64,000 nt of DNA, taken from positions 1 to 64,000 of the forward strand of contig DASXGN010000025.1 in the NCBI GenBank assembly GCA_036489025.1. The letters run 5' to 3'. This document shows positions 6,338 through 15,091 of the stretch, piece after piece. The notes under the pieces were generated by a model. It was not told the DNA's origin. It saw only the letters and a list, made by a program, of their open reading frames with translations, and ran no database searches. The stretch is from Dryocola sp036489025. Lineage in GTDB: Bacteria; Pseudomonadota; Gammaproteobacteria; Enterobacterales; Enterobacteriaceae. Made by a program: the position numbers and the translations under genes. Each line of letters starts with the position of its first letter. The stretch's first letter is position 1.

Positions 6338-6883
6338 ATGGTGGAACAGAGTCATTTTGTTGGCACGGAATGGGTAGACATTGTCAATGAAGACAATGAA
6401 GTGATAGCGCAAGCCAGCCGTGAGCAAATGCGCGCGCAGCGGTTGCGCCATCGTGCTACCTATATTGTTGTTCATGACGGTATGGGCAAAATTCTGGTGC
6501 AGCGCCGTACCGAGTCGAAAGACTTCCTGCCGGGCATGCTTGATGCTACCGCGGGTGGCGTTGTCCAGTCCGACGAACAGCTTCTCGATTCTGCCCGCCG
6601 CGAAGCGGAAGAAGAATTAGGGATTGCCGGCGTGCCGTTCGCCGAACACGGGCAGTTCTACTTCGAAGATGATAACTGTCGCGTCTGGGGCGGGCTGTTC
6701 AGCTGCGTTTCCCACGGGCCGTTTGCGCTGCAGGAGGAAGAGGTCAGTGAGGTTTGCTGGCTGTCGCCGGAAGAGATCACCGCCCGCTGCGACGAGTTCA
6801 CACCGGACTCCCTGAAGGCGCTGGCGCTGTGGATGACCCGCAACGCCAAGAACGAAAAGCAGTCGACAACGACCGTGGAATAA
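6338..6883 (+). CDS. yfcD: Nudix hydrolase YfcD
   Basis: A 181-residue Nudix protein. The Nudix box (G-x5-E-x7-REUxEExGU) reads from Gly74 to about Ile96, with Glu80 and Arg88-Glu89 in register. The family hydrolyses nucleoside diphosphates linked to another moiety; YfcD resembles the isopentenyl-diphosphate isomerase-like branch, but its own substrate is not known. The start is the ATG at 6338, with AGAAGG a few bases upstream. In K-12 yfcC (a transporter-like gene) separates yfcD from pta; here yfcD runs directly into the shared terminator with pta. Confidence 0.92.
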   Translation: MVEQSHFVGTEWVDIVNEDNEVIAQASREQMRAQRLRHRATYIVVHDGMGKILVQRRTESKDFLPGMLDATAGGVVQSDEQLLDSARREAEEELGIAGVPFAEHGQFYFEDDNCRVWGGLFSCVSHGPFALQEEEVSEVCWLSPEEITARCDEFTPDSLKALALWMTRNAKNEKQSTTTVE

Positions 6884-6928
6884 TTTTAATTGTCCGATGC
6901 CCTTCTTCAGGATGGGTCAATGACAATA

Positions 6929-6958
6929 AAAAAGGCCGCAATAAATTGCGGCCTTTTT
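6929..6958. terminator. Bidirectional terminator for yfcD and pta
   Basis: A 13-base perfect stem (6929-6941 with 6946-6958), A5 on the left and T5 on the right, around GGCCGCAA/TTGCGGCC. It serves both convergent transcripts. Confidence 0.92.
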
Positions 6959-6973
6959 ACTGCTTAACGAAAC

Positions 6974-9115
6974 TTAGTCTTGCTGGGAAGACTGAATCGC
7001 CGTCAGTGCGATGGTGTAAACGATATCGTCTACCAGCGCGCCGCGGGACAGATCGTTAACCGGTTTGCGCATGCCCTGCAGCATTGGCCCGATAGAGATC
7101 AGATCTGCTGAACGCTGTACCGCTTTGTAGGTGGTGTTACCGGTGTTCAGATCCGGGAAGATGAACACGGTCGCACGACCCGCAACAGGGGAGTTTGGCG
7201 CTTTGGATTTCGCTACGTCAGCCATAACCGCTGCGTCATACTGCAGCGGGCCGTCGATAACCAGGTCCGGGCGTTTTTCCTGCGCGATACGGGTGGCTTC
7301 GCGAACTTTCTCAACGTCACTACCTGCACCGGAAGTACCGGTGGAGTAGGAAAGCATCGCTACGCGAGGTTCGATCCCGAATGCAGTCGCAGAATCTGCG
7401 GACTGAATAGCGATTTCTGCCAGCTGCTCGGCCGTTGGGTCCGGGTTGATCGCGCAGTCGCCGTAAACATAAACCTGTTCAGGCAGCAGCATGAAGAACA
7501 CGGAAGAAACCAGCGAGCTGCCCGGTGCCGTTTTGATCAGCTGCAGCGGTGGACGGATGGTGTTCGCCGTGGTGTGAACCGCGCCGGATACCAGACCGTC
7601 AACTTCGTCCTGTTCCAGCATCAGAGTTCCCAGCACAACGTTGTCTTCCAGCTGCTCGCGCGCAACCGCTTCGGTCATGCCTTTGCTCTTACGCAGCTCA
7701 ACCAGACGGGCAACGTAGCTTTCGCGAACCACTTCAGGGTCAACGATTTCGATGCCTGCGCCCAGCTCAACGCCCTGCGCCGCAGCAACACGGGTGATTT
7801 CATCCGGGTTACCCAACAGCACACAGGTTGCGATGCCGCGCTCAGCGCAGATAGCCGCTGCTTTAACGGTACGTGGCTCATCGCCTTCCGGCAGCACTAC
7901 GCGTTTACCGGCTTTACGAGCCAGTTCGGTCAGCTGATAGCGGAACGCTGGCGGCGACAGACGACGGCTGCGCTCGGAGGTCGCAGTCAGCGATTCGATC
8001 CAGTTAGCATCGATGTGGCTGGCCACATATTCCTGCACTTTTTCGATACGCTGATGGTCGTCGGTTGGGACTTCCAGGTTAAAGCTTTGCAGGCTCAGGG
8101 AAGTCTGCCAGGTGTTGGTGTTCACCATGAACAGCGGCAGGCCGGTGGCGAAAGCACGTTCGCACAGCTTGCTGACGCGCGCGTCCATTTCGTAGCCGCC
8201 GGTCAGCAGAATAGCGCCAATCTCAACGCCGTTCATCGCCGCCAGGCAGGCGGCAACCAGCACGTCTGGACGGTCTGCGGAAGTCACCAGCAGAGAGCCC
8301 GGACGGAAGTGCTCCAGCATGTGCGGAATGCTGCGTGCGCAGAAAGTCACGGATTTAACGCGGCGGGTGTGGATGTCGCCTTCGTTAATGACGGTTGCGT
8401 CCAGGTGGCGAGCCATGTCGATTGCGCGGGTGGCAATCAGATCAAAGCTCCACGGCACGCAGCCCAGAACCGGCAGCGGGCTGTCGGCAAACAGCTCTTT
8501 CGGATCGATATTCGCGATGCTGGCTTTGGTTGAATCATCGAAAATCTCGGACAGATCCGGACGGGTGCGGCCTTGCTCATCAACCGGGGCGTTCAGTTTA
8601 TTAATGATAACGCCGGTGATGTTGGTGTTTTTGCTGCCGCCGAAGCTGCTGCGAGCCAGCTCAATACGTTCTTTCATCTGTTCCGGGGAGTTGTTGCCCA
8701 GGGACATCACGAAGACGATTTCAGCGTTCAGCGTTTTGGCGATTTCGTAGTTCAGGGACTGCGCAAACTGGTGTTTACGAGTCGGGACCAGACCTTCAAC
8801 CAGCACCACTTCAGCGTCTTTGCTGCTGGCGTGGTAGTTGGCGATGATCTCTTCCATCAGCACGTCCTGCTGATTGCTGGACAGCAGCGTTTCAACGTGG
8901 CTCATGTGCAGCGGTTCAGCCGCAGGGATGGAGGAGTTAGCGCGGATGATGCTGGTGGTTTGGTCAGGCGTATCGCCACCGGTGCGCGGTTGGGCGATAG
9001 GTTTGAACACGCTCAGGCGAACGCCTTTTTGTTCCATCGCACGGATCACACCGAGGCTGACGCTAGTCAGGCCAACGCTGGTTCCGGTAGGGATCAACAT
9101 AATAGTACGGGACAC
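6974..9115 (-). CDS. pta: Phosphate acetyltransferase
   Basis: A 713-residue enzyme that interconverts acetyl-CoA plus phosphate and acetyl-phosphate plus CoA. Three parts are visible: an N-terminal P-loop-like regulatory domain (LIPTGTSVGLTSVS, about 1-200), a middle DRTGG-type domain (about 230-340) and the C-terminal catalytic PTA domain (about 390-713, with VLPEGDEPRT and FIFPDLNTGN). The start is taken as GTG at 9115, preceded by AGAGG; the frame is open 10 codons further upstream to an ATG without a ribosome site, and the E. coli protein starts at the equivalent point. It follows ackA by 83 bases with two hairpins between. The pair sets acetate overflow and the acetyl-phosphate pool that can feed response regulators such as RcsB, also in this window. 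Confidence 0.97.
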   Translation of the reverse strand: MSRTIMLIPTGTSVGLTSVSLGVIRAMEQKGVRLSVFKPIAQPRTGGDTPDQTTSIIRANSSIPAAEPLHMSHVETLLSSNQQDVLMEEIIANYHASSKDAEVVLVEGLVPTRKHQFAQSLNYEIAKTLNAEIVFVMSLGNNSPEQMKERIELARSSFGGSKNTNITGVIINKLNAPVDEQGRTRPDLSEIFDDSTKASIANIDPKELFADSPLPVLGCVPWSFDLIATRAIDMARHLDATVINEGDIHTRRVKSVTFCARSIPHMLEHFRPGSLLVTSADRPDVLVAACLAAMNGVEIGAILLTGGYEMDARVSKLCERAFATGLPLFMVNTNTWQTSLSLQSFNLEVPTDDHQRIEKVQEYVASHIDANWIESLTATSERSRRLSPPAFRYQLTELARKAGKRVVLPEGDEPRTVKAAAICAERGIATCVLLGNPDEITRVAAAQGVELGAGIEIVDPEVVRESYVARLVELRKSKGMTEAVAREQLEDNVVLGTLMLEQDEVDGLVSGAVHTTANTIRPPLQLIKTAPGSSLVSSVFFMLLPEQVYVYGDCAINPDPTAEQLAEIAIQSADSATAFGIEPRVAMLSYSTGTSGAGSDVEKVREATRIAQEKRPDLVIDGPLQYDAAVMADVAKSKAPNSPVAGRATVFIFPDLNTGNTTYKAVQRSADLISIGPMLQGMRKPVNDLSRGALVDDIVYTIALTAIQSSQQD

Positions 9116-9134
9116 GGTATAACCTCTTTCGTTT

Positions 9135-9190
9135 TCGCAAGTCATGGCTTGCGAGACTCAGAAAACAACACCGCCAGCGAAGGCTGGCGG
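9135..9190 (-). other. Two hairpins in the ackA-pta spacer
   Basis: TCGCAAG/CTTGCGA (9135-9141 with 9148-9154) and CCGCCAGC/GCTGGCGG (9171-9178 with 9183-9190) lie between ackA and pta on the shared transcript. Neither has a U tract; they may stabilise or process the mRNA rather than end it. Confidence 0.55.
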
Positions 9191-9198
9191 CGGGAGAA

Positions 9199-10401
9199 TC
9201 AGGCGGTCAGGCGAGATGCATCCTGAGCGATAACCAGTTCTTCGTTGGTCGGAATGACCATCGCAGGACGGGTACCCTCTTTGTTGATGTAGCCGGACTT
9301 ACCGAAACGGGCTGCCAGGTTACGTTCGTGGTCAACTTCAAAGCCCAGAACGCCCAGTTTGCCCAGAGACAGCTCACGTACCATTGCGGCGTTCTCACCG
9401 ATACCACCGGTGAATACGACTGCATCCAGACGACCGTCCATCAGCGCAGTGTAAGAACCGATGTATTTCGCCAGGCGGTGGCAATAAACGTCCATTGCGC
9501 GCTTAGCGTCAGCTTTGCTTTCGTAGTTGTCTTCAACATAGCGGCAGTCGCTGGTGACTTCGGTCAGACCCAGCAGGCCAGACTCTTTGGTCAGCATTTT
9601 GTTGATGTCATCAACGCTCATGCCCAGGGTGTCGTGCAGATGGAAGATAATTGCCGGGTCGATGTCACCAGAACGGGTGCCCATCACCAGACCTTCCAGC
9701 GGGGTCAGACCCATGGAGGTATCAACACATTCGCCGTTGCGAATCGCAGAAACGGAACCGCCGTTGCCCAGATGGCAGGTGATGATGTTCACTTCTTCCA
9801 CCGGTTTGTTCAGCATTTTTGCTGCTTCCTGGGTGACGTAGAAGTGGCTGGTGCCGTGTGCGCCATAGCGGCGGACGCCGTGTTCTTTGTACAGTTTGTA
9901 CGGCAGGGCGTAGAGGTAAGACTCTTCTGGCATGGTCTGGTGGAATGCGGTGTCGAAGACAGCAACGTTTTTATCCGCCAGTTTAGGGAAGGATTTCAGC
10001 GCTTCAGCGATGCCGATCAGGTGCGCCGGGTTATGCAGCGGTGCAAAAGAGGCTGAATCTTTGATACCCTGAATCACAGAGTCGTCGATAACAACGGAGC
10101 TGGTGTACTTCTCGCCGCCGTGAACAATACGGTGACCGATAGCGGTCAGCTGCTCGGACAACTCTGGTTTTTGTGCCAGAATGGTATTAACCATATAGTT
10201 AAGAGCTTCGCTGTGAGCGGCGCCTGCACCCAAAGCCGCTTCTTGTTTACCGCCATCCATTTTCCACTTGATACGTGCTTCTGGAAGATGGAAACATTCG
10301 GCTAAACCAGAAAGGTATTCGTCACCGTTTACAGCATCGATAATTGCGAATTTCAGTGAAGAGCTACCGCAGTTCAGAACCAGTACTAACTTACTCGACA
10401 T
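9199..10401 (-). CDS. ackA: Acetate kinase
   Basis: A 400-residue enzyme of the ASKHA fold, the same length as E. coli AckA. Visible signatures are VLNCGSSSLKF at the N-terminus, GHRIVHGG, FDTAFHQTMP, the CHLGNGGS phosphate loop and FTGGIGENA near the C-terminus. It makes ATP from acetyl-phosphate, or the reverse when acetate is assimilated, in the cytoplasm. It is the first gene of ackA-pta, transcribed toward lower coordinates from the 333-base region shared divergently with yfbV. No frame disruption. Confidence 0.98.
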   Translation of the reverse strand: MSSKLVLVLNCGSSSLKFAIIDAVNGDEYLSGLAECFHLPEARIKWKMDGGKQEAALGAGAAHSEALNYMVNTILAQKPELSEQLTAIGHRIVHGGEKYTSSVVIDDSVIQGIKDSASFAPLHNPAHLIGIAEALKSFPKLADKNVAVFDTAFHQTMPEESYLYALPYKLYKEHGVRRYGAHGTSHFYVTQEAAKMLNKPVEEVNIITCHLGNGGSVSAIRNGECVDTSMGLTPLEGLVMGTRSGDIDPAIIFHLHDTLGMSVDDINKMLTKESGLLGLTEVTSDCRYVEDNYESKADAKRAMDVYCHRLAKYIGSYTALMDGRLDAVVFTGGIGENAAMVRELSLGKLGVLGFEVDHERNLAARFGKSGYINKEGTRPAMVIPTNEELVIAQDASRLTA

Positions 10402-10734
10402 GGAAGTACCTACTTTTACGTGGCTAAAAAAACGTCAGATAGTCTCTCAGCGTAGCGCATGATGAGGCTGACATTTATGATTAACGTCATGCCAGAAGCG
10501 AAAAATTGGCATGGCGAATAAATACTCTAGAGTTTACGCCATATTGCGCGAAATTTCGGCAAGGGCGAATTAAGTGATAATTTAGCGGCCAGCGGTTTTC
10601 GCTCTAAGACCGTTAAAAACGGGCACAGGATAACCTCCGAGGCTCGTAAAGACAAAATATTTTGAACCCTGTCATTTAGAGTTGTTGTTTTGCACAATTA
10701 TTTTATTTTTTATATGTGAAGTTGAGGTATAGCC
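10402..10734. promoter_or_regulatory. Divergent ackA/yfbV intergenic region with a palindrome
   Basis: 333 bases without a gene. An imperfect 30-base palindrome spans 10512-10541 (TGGCG...CGCCA arms with the exact core ACTCTAGAGT at 10524-10533), which could be an operator or a cruciform. A CCGTT/AACGG repeat lies near 10608-10620. A weak promoter toward yfbV may use TTGCAC (10690-10695). The start sites for ackA cannot be placed confidently. Confidence 0.4.
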
Positions 10735-11190
10735 ATGTCGACACCCCAGAATAGCCACGTAAGCTGGTTGAGTTTGTTCGGTCGAGGGCAGCATTATTCG
10801 AAGACCTGGCCCGTTGATAAGCGCCTCGCTCCCCTGTTTATCGAAAACCGCGTAATCCGCGCCACCCGCTTTGCGATTCGCTTTATGCCGCCGCTTGCCG
10901 TTTTTACGCTAACCTGGCAAATCGCCCTTGGCGGCCAGCTTGGCCCGGCCGTTGCCACCGCACTTTTTGCCTGTAGCTTGCCGATGCAGGGCCTTTGGTG
11001 GCTCGGCAAACGTTCCGTTACCCCATTGCCGCCAACTATTCTGCACTGGTTTTATGAAGTGCGCGGCAAGTTGCAGGAAGCAGGGCAGGCGCTGGCCCCC
11101 GTCGAAGGCAAGCCGGATTACCAGGCGTTAGCCGACGTGCTCAAGCGTGCGTTCAAGCAGCTCGATAAAACATTTCTGGATGATTTGTAA
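10735..11190 (+). CDS. yfbV: UPF0208 inner-membrane protein YfbV
   Basis: A 151-residue protein of the enterobacterial UPF0208 family, same length as in E. coli. Two hydrophobic segments (about residues 43-65, FAIRFMPPLAVFTLTWQIAL, and 68-90, GPAVATALFACSLPMQGLWW) indicate two membrane helices, followed by a charged cytoplasmic tail. In E. coli YfbV has been linked to keeping the Ter macrodomain insulated from flanking DNA, by an unknown mechanism. It is divergent from ackA and 75 bases ahead of yfbU. Confidence 0.92.
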   Translation: MSTPQNSHVSWLSLFGRGQHYSKTWPVDKRLAPLFIENRVIRATRFAIRFMPPLAVFTLTWQIALGGQLGPAVATALFACSLPMQGLWWLGKRSVTPLPPTILHWFYEVRGKLQEAGQALAPVEGKPDYQALADVLKRAFKQLDKTFLDDL

Positions 11191-11265
11191 TACGGGTGCC
11201 GTTACGCATATAAAGGAAGGCATACTTTTTAGCAGGATATCTATTCGCACTCTTGGAGCTTAAAA

Positions 11266-11760
11266 ATGGAAATGACTAACGCCCAGCGTCTGATTTTATC
11301 GAATCAGTACAAGATGATGACCATGCTCGACCCGGACAACGCCGAGCGCTATCGTCGCCTGCAAACGATCGTTGAGCGCGGTTACGGCCTGCAGATGCGC
11401 GAGCTGGACCGCGAGTTCGGGCAGCTCACGGAAGAAACCTGCCGCACCGTTATCGACATCATGGAAATGTATCACGCGCTGCACGTCTCCTGGACCAACC
11501 TGAAAGACAGCCAGAATATCGACGAACGTCGCGTGACCTTCCTCGGCTTTGATGCCGCAACGGAAGCGCGTTTCCTGGGCTACGTTCGTTTTATGGTCAA
11601 CGTCGAGGGGCGCTATGCGCATTTCGACGCGGGCACGCACGGTTTCAACGCGCAGACCCCAATGTGGGAAAAATACCAGCGCATGCTGAAAGTGTGGCAG
11701 TCCTGCCCGCGCCAGTATCACTTAAGTGCGAATGAGATCGCGCAGATTATCAACGCCTGA
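11266..11760 (+). CDS. yfbU: UPF0304 protein YfbU
   Basis: A 164-residue soluble, mostly helical protein of the UPF0304/YfbU family, starting MEMTNAQRLILSNQY and matching the E. coli protein in length and sequence. No enzymatic motif is visible. Overexpression of the E. coli protein is reported to be toxic, but its role is not established. It is followed within 13 bases by hxpA on the same strand, suggesting a shared transcript. Confidence 0.92.
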   Translation: MEMTNAQRLILSNQYKMMTMLDPDNAERYRRLQTIVERGYGLQMRELDREFGQLTEETCRTVIDIMEMYHALHVSWTNLKDSQNIDERRVTFLGFDAATEARFLGYVRFMVNVEGRYAHFDAGTHGFNAQTPMWEKYQRMLKVWQSCPRQYHLSANEIAQIINA

Positions 11761-11773
11761 GGGGGCAAGTGTG

Positions 11774-12433
11774 GTGAAGTGTAAAGGTTTCTTGTTTGAT
11801 TTGGATGGCACGCTGGTCGATTCCCTGCCGGCCGTTGAGCGCGCGTGGATAAACTGGGCGAAGCGCTTTGATATCTCTCCGGAAGAAGTTCTCGGCTTTA
11901 TCCACGGCAAGCAGGCGATAACTTCACTGCGCCACTTTATGGCGGGAGCCTCTGAAGAAGAGATCCTGCAGGAATTTTTACGGCTTGAGAAGATTGAGTC
12001 TGAGGATACCGACGGCGTAACGGCGCTGCCGGGCGCGGTTGAGCTGCTGGCTCATCTGAACGAAGCGGGCATTCCGTGGGCGATCGTGACTTCAGGTTCG
12101 ATGCCGGTTGCCTCGGCGCGTCGTGCTGCGGGCGGCCTGCCGGAGCCAGAAGTTTTTGTCACCGCAGAACGCGTGGCGCGCGGTAAGCCGGAGCCTGATG
12201 CCTATTTGCTCGGCGCTCAGCTGTTGGGCCTTGAACCTGAGGAGTGCGTGGTGGTTGAGGATGCGCCTGCGGGCGTGCTTTCAGGCCTGGCGGCTGGCTG
12301 CCATGTGATCGCCGTTAATGCCCCGGCAGAGACACCTCGTCTGGAGCACGTTGATTACGCCCTGCAGTCCCTCACCGAGGTGCTGATTCAGAAGCAGCCC
12401 GACGGCCGCGTCGAAGTATTAAGAAAACACTAA
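11774..12433 (+). CDS. hxpA: HAD-superfamily sugar phosphatase HxpA (YfbT)
   Basis: A 219-residue HAD phosphatase. Motif I FDLDGT gives the nucleophile Asp9 and Asp11; motif II is VTSGS in AIVTSGSMPV; motif III is the Lys of RGKPEPDAY; motif IV is VVEDAPAG. E. coli HxpA dephosphorylates hexitol and other sugar phosphates. The start is a GTG: GAGGGGG at 11759-11765 lies upstream of two consecutive GTG codons (11771 and 11774), and the second matches the first residue of the E. coli protein. The upstream extension into yfbU is out of line with homologues. A strong terminator follows. Confidence 0.92.
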   Translation: MKCKGFLFDLDGTLVDSLPAVERAWINWAKRFDISPEEVLGFIHGKQAITSLRHFMAGASEEEILQEFLRLEKIESEDTDGVTALPGAVELLAHLNEAGIPWAIVTSGSMPVASARRAAGGLPEPEVFVTAERVARGKPEPDAYLLGAQLLGLEPEECVVVEDAPAGVLSGLAAGCHVIAVNAPAETPRLEHVDYALQSLTEVLIQKQPDGRVEVLRKH

Positions 12434-12444
12434 TCGCATGATTT

Positions 12445-12469
12445 AACCCCGCGCTGGCGGGGTTTTTTT
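12445..12469 (+). terminator. Rho-independent terminator after hxpA
   Basis: AACCCCGC (12445-12452) pairs with GCGGGGTT (12457-12464) around GCTG, followed by a run of seven T. Confidence 0.93.
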
Positions 12470-12518
12470 ATGGCATTCTCTCAGCGCTCGGTTAATTTTC
12501 GGAAAACAAGGATGCGTT

Positions 12519-14351
12519 TTGAACTCGGAACTGATTTGGGTCCTGTCCCTGCTCGGTATTGCCATTGTGCTGTTTGCCACCGGCAAGGTGCGCATGGACG
12601 CCGTGGCGCTGTTGGTCATCGTGGCCTTTATCCTCAGCGATACGCTAACCGTCAGCGAGGCTTTCTCCGGTTTTAGCGATCCGAACGTGATTTTGATTGC
12701 CGCGCTGTTCATCATCGGCGATGGCCTTGTCCGCACGGGCGTGGCAACAAAAATGGGTTCCTGGCTGGTGGATGTCGCCGGCAGCAGCGAAACCAAAATG
12801 CTGGTTCTTCTGATGCTAACCGTAGCCGGGCTGGGCGCTTTTATGAGCTCTACCGGCGTGGTCGCCATTTTTATTCCCGTTGTGCTCAGCGTTTCCATGC
12901 GCATGAAAATCTCTCCTTCGCGATTAATGATGCCGCTCAGCTTTGCCGGGCTTATCAGCGGCATGATGACTTTGGTGGCGACGCCGCCAAACCTGGTGGT
13001 CAACAGTGAACTGCTACGCGAAGGCTTAGAGGGTTTCCAGTTCTTTAGCGTGACGCCCATCGGCCTTGTGGTGCTGGTGCTGGGTATTGTCTATATGCTC
13101 GTCGCTCGTTTTGCGCTTAACGGCCAGAGTAAAGAAGATGGTAAAGACAGCTGGAAGCGGCGCACCTTCCGCGATTTGATCAAAGAATACCGTCTCGCGG
13201 GTCGCGCTCGCCGCCTGGCCATTCGCCCCGGCTCGCCCATGGTCGGGCGTCGTCTGGATGATTTAAAACTCCGTGAACGTTACGGGGCTAACGTGATTGG
13301 TCTTGAACGCTGGCGCAAGTTCCGCCGGGTTATTGTCAACGTGACGGGGGTGACGGAATTCCGCGCCCGCGACGTGCTGCTGATAGACATGACCGCGTCA
13401 GAGGTTGACCTGCGCGAGTTTTGCAGCGAGCAAATGCTCGAGCCAATGATTCTGCGCGGGGAATATTTCTCCGACCAGGCGCTGGACGTGGGCATGGCGG
13501 AAGTTTCTACGATCCCCGATTCTGAGCTGCTTGGGCAGACGCTGCGCGAGATTGGTTTCCGTACCCGGTACGGACTGAACGTGGTGGGGCTGAAGCGCAA
13601 CGGCGCGGCGCTTGAGGGGCTATTTGTCGATGAATCGCTCCAGCTTGGCGACATTCTGCTGGTGGTGGGCGACTGGAAGCTTATCAGTCAGCTGAATCAA
13701 AAAAGCCGTGACTTCCTGGTGTTAAACCTGCCCGTGGAAGAGGGGGAAGCATCACCCGCGCACAGTCAGGCCCCGCATGCGATTTTCTGCCTGGCGCTGA
13801 TGGTTGCGCTGATGCTGACCGATGAAATTCCTAACCCCGTTGCCGCAATTATTGCCTGCCTGCTGATGGGGAAATTTCGCTGCATTGACATGGAAAGCGC
13901 CTACAAAGCCATTCACTGGCCGAGCATTATTTTGATCGTCGGCATGATGCCGTTCGCGCTTGCGCTGCAAAAAACCGGCGGCGTTGATTTGATTGTCAGC
14001 GGTCTAATGACGCTGGGCGGCGGCTTCGGGCCTTATCTCATGCTCGTCTGCCTGTTTGTGATGTGCGCGACTATCGGACTGTTTATCTCAAATACCGCCA
14101 CGGCGGTGCTGATGGCACCTATCGCGCTGGCCGCCGCGAAAACGATGGGTGTTTCACCTTACCCCTTTGCGATGATTATTGCGCTTGCAGCCTCCGCCGC
14201 CTTTATGACGCCGGTATCCTCACCGGTAAATACCCTGGTGCTCGGACCTGGCAACTATAAATTCAGCGACTTCGTGAAATTAGGCGTGCCGTTCACCGTC
14301 ATCGTGATGGTGGTTAGCGTGGTGATGGTACCGATGCTCTTCCCGTTCTGA
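12519..14351 (+). CDS. yfbS: SLC13/DASS-type transporter with RCK_C domains, YfbS
   Basis: A 610-residue inner-membrane protein. Hydrophobic helices fill residues 1-205 and about 400-610, with the family motifs FMSSTGVVAIFIP and FISNTATAVLMAP in symmetric positions. Between them, residues about 215-400 carry two soluble TrkA-C/RCK_C regulatory domains (RPGSPMVGRRLDDL and STIPDSELLGQTLREI). The relatives are Na+- or H+-coupled anion transporters; the substrate of YfbS is not known. The start is TTG at 12519, with AAGGA 6 bases upstream, matching the E. coli N-terminus MNGELIWVLSLL. It is flanked by terminators on both sides, so it is probably a single-gene unit. Confidence 0.9.
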   Translation: MNSELIWVLSLLGIAIVLFATGKVRMDAVALLVIVAFILSDTLTVSEAFSGFSDPNVILIAALFIIGDGLVRTGVATKMGSWLVDVAGSSETKMLVLLMLTVAGLGAFMSSTGVVAIFIPVVLSVSMRMKISPSRLMMPLSFAGLISGMMTLVATPPNLVVNSELLREGLEGFQFFSVTPIGLVVLVLGIVYMLVARFALNGQSKEDGKDSWKRRTFRDLIKEYRLAGRARRLAIRPGSPMVGRRLDDLKLRERYGANVIGLERWRKFRRVIVNVTGVTEFRARDVLLIDMTASEVDLREFCSEQMLEPMILRGEYFSDQALDVGMAEVSTIPDSELLGQTLREIGFRTRYGLNVVGLKRNGAALEGLFVDESLQLGDILLVVGDWKLISQLNQKSRDFLVLNLPVEEGEASPAHSQAPHAIFCLALMVALMLTDEIPNPVAAIIACLLMGKFRCIDMESAYKAIHWPSIILIVGMMPFALALQKTGGVDLIVSGLMTLGGGFGPYLMLVCLFVMCATIGLFISNTATAVLMAPIALAAAKTMGVSPYPFAMIIALAASAAFMTPVSSPVNTLVLGPGNYKFSDFVKLGVPFTVIVMVVSVVMVPMLFPF

Positions 14352-14368
14352 ATGCGGTGATATCAGGC

Positions 14369-14407
14369 TGTCAGGGTGAATAAGCGCGAGCGTTATTCAC
14401 CCTGACA
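14369..14407. terminator. 15-base perfect stem between yfbS and yfbR
   Basis: 14369-14383 pairs perfectly with 14393-14407 around a 9-base loop, between the convergent ends of yfbS and yfbR. There is no T run, but the stem is very stable; it probably ends both transcripts. Confidence 0.7.
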
Positions 14408-14414
14408 AGACCGT

Positions 14415-15014
14415 TTAAAGCGGAGAGTCCTGGCTTATCTCATCGAGCGACAGCTGGAAGCTCGGCACGAAGACGTTCATGAAGTAATCCATCTCCTCGC
14501 TGTGCCTGTCTGCCAGGGTTTTTTCCAGCCGGCTTTTAGCCAGTAGGAACTCATTATTCCCGGCGGAGAGCTCTTCAAGGCACTTCAGATAAGCGCACAA
14601 TGCGTCGGCCTGCTTCACGATAGCCTTTTCTTCTTCGCTGCACTGATGCTCATCAATCAGCGGTGCCCAGATATCCCGCAGCTCTGCCGGCACCATATCG
14701 ATGAGCTTCTGCTGGGCAATTTTCTCAATCGCTTTATATTCATGCGCAATCTGCGAATTGAAATATTTAACCGGCGTGGGCAGGTCGCCGGTCAGCACTT
14801 CGCTGGCGTCGTGATACATCGCCAGCAGGGCAATATGTTCAGCATTCAGCTGTCCGTTAAACTTTTTGTTTTTTATGACCGCCAGAGCATGGGCGACCAT
14901 GGCCACCTGAAGGCTGTGTTCAGACACATTTTCGGTGCGCACGTTGCGCATCAGCGGCCAGCGATTGATAAGTTTGAGACGGGAGAGGTGGGCGAAGAAA
15001 TGGCTCTGGCTCAT
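14415..15014 (-). CDS. yfbR: 5'-deoxynucleotidase YfbR
   Basis: A 199-residue HD-domain nucleotidase, the same length as E. coli YfbR. The metal ligands are in register: His33 (SEH), His68-Asp69 (YHDAS) and Asp137 (QADAL). YfbR hydrolyses deoxyribonucleoside 5'-monophosphates and helps set dNTP pools, including one route to dTMP from dCTP. The frame is open for another 59 codons upstream, but those residues have no match to the family and cover the alaA terminator; the ATG at 15014 starts SQSHFFAHLSRLK as in E. coli. It lies downstream of alaA on the same strand. Confidence 0.95.
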   Translation of the reverse strand: MSQSHFFAHLSRLKLINRWPLMRNVRTENVSEHSLQVAMVAHALAVIKNKKFNGQLNAEHIALLAMYHDASEVLTGDLPTPVKYFNSQIAHEYKAIEKIAQQKLIDMVPAELRDIWAPLIDEHQCSEEEKAIVKQADALCAYLKCLEELSAGNNEFLLAKSRLEKTLADRHSEEMDYFMNVFVPSFQLSLDEISQDSPL

Positions 15015-15060
15015 AGATGCACCTGATGCAAAGCTAAAGAAAGCCATTGTGGAACGAGAA

Positions 15061-15083
15061 GGGGGAAGTTGCAAACTTCCCCC
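15061..15083 (-). terminator. Hairpin after alaA
   Basis: GGGGGAAGTT (15061-15070) pairs with AACTTCCCCC (15074-15083) around GCA, 9 bases past the alaA stop. The minus-strand side continues TTCTCGTTCC, so it is a weak or partial terminator ahead of yfbR. Confidence 0.6.
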
Positions 15084-15091
15084 GGGCAGAT

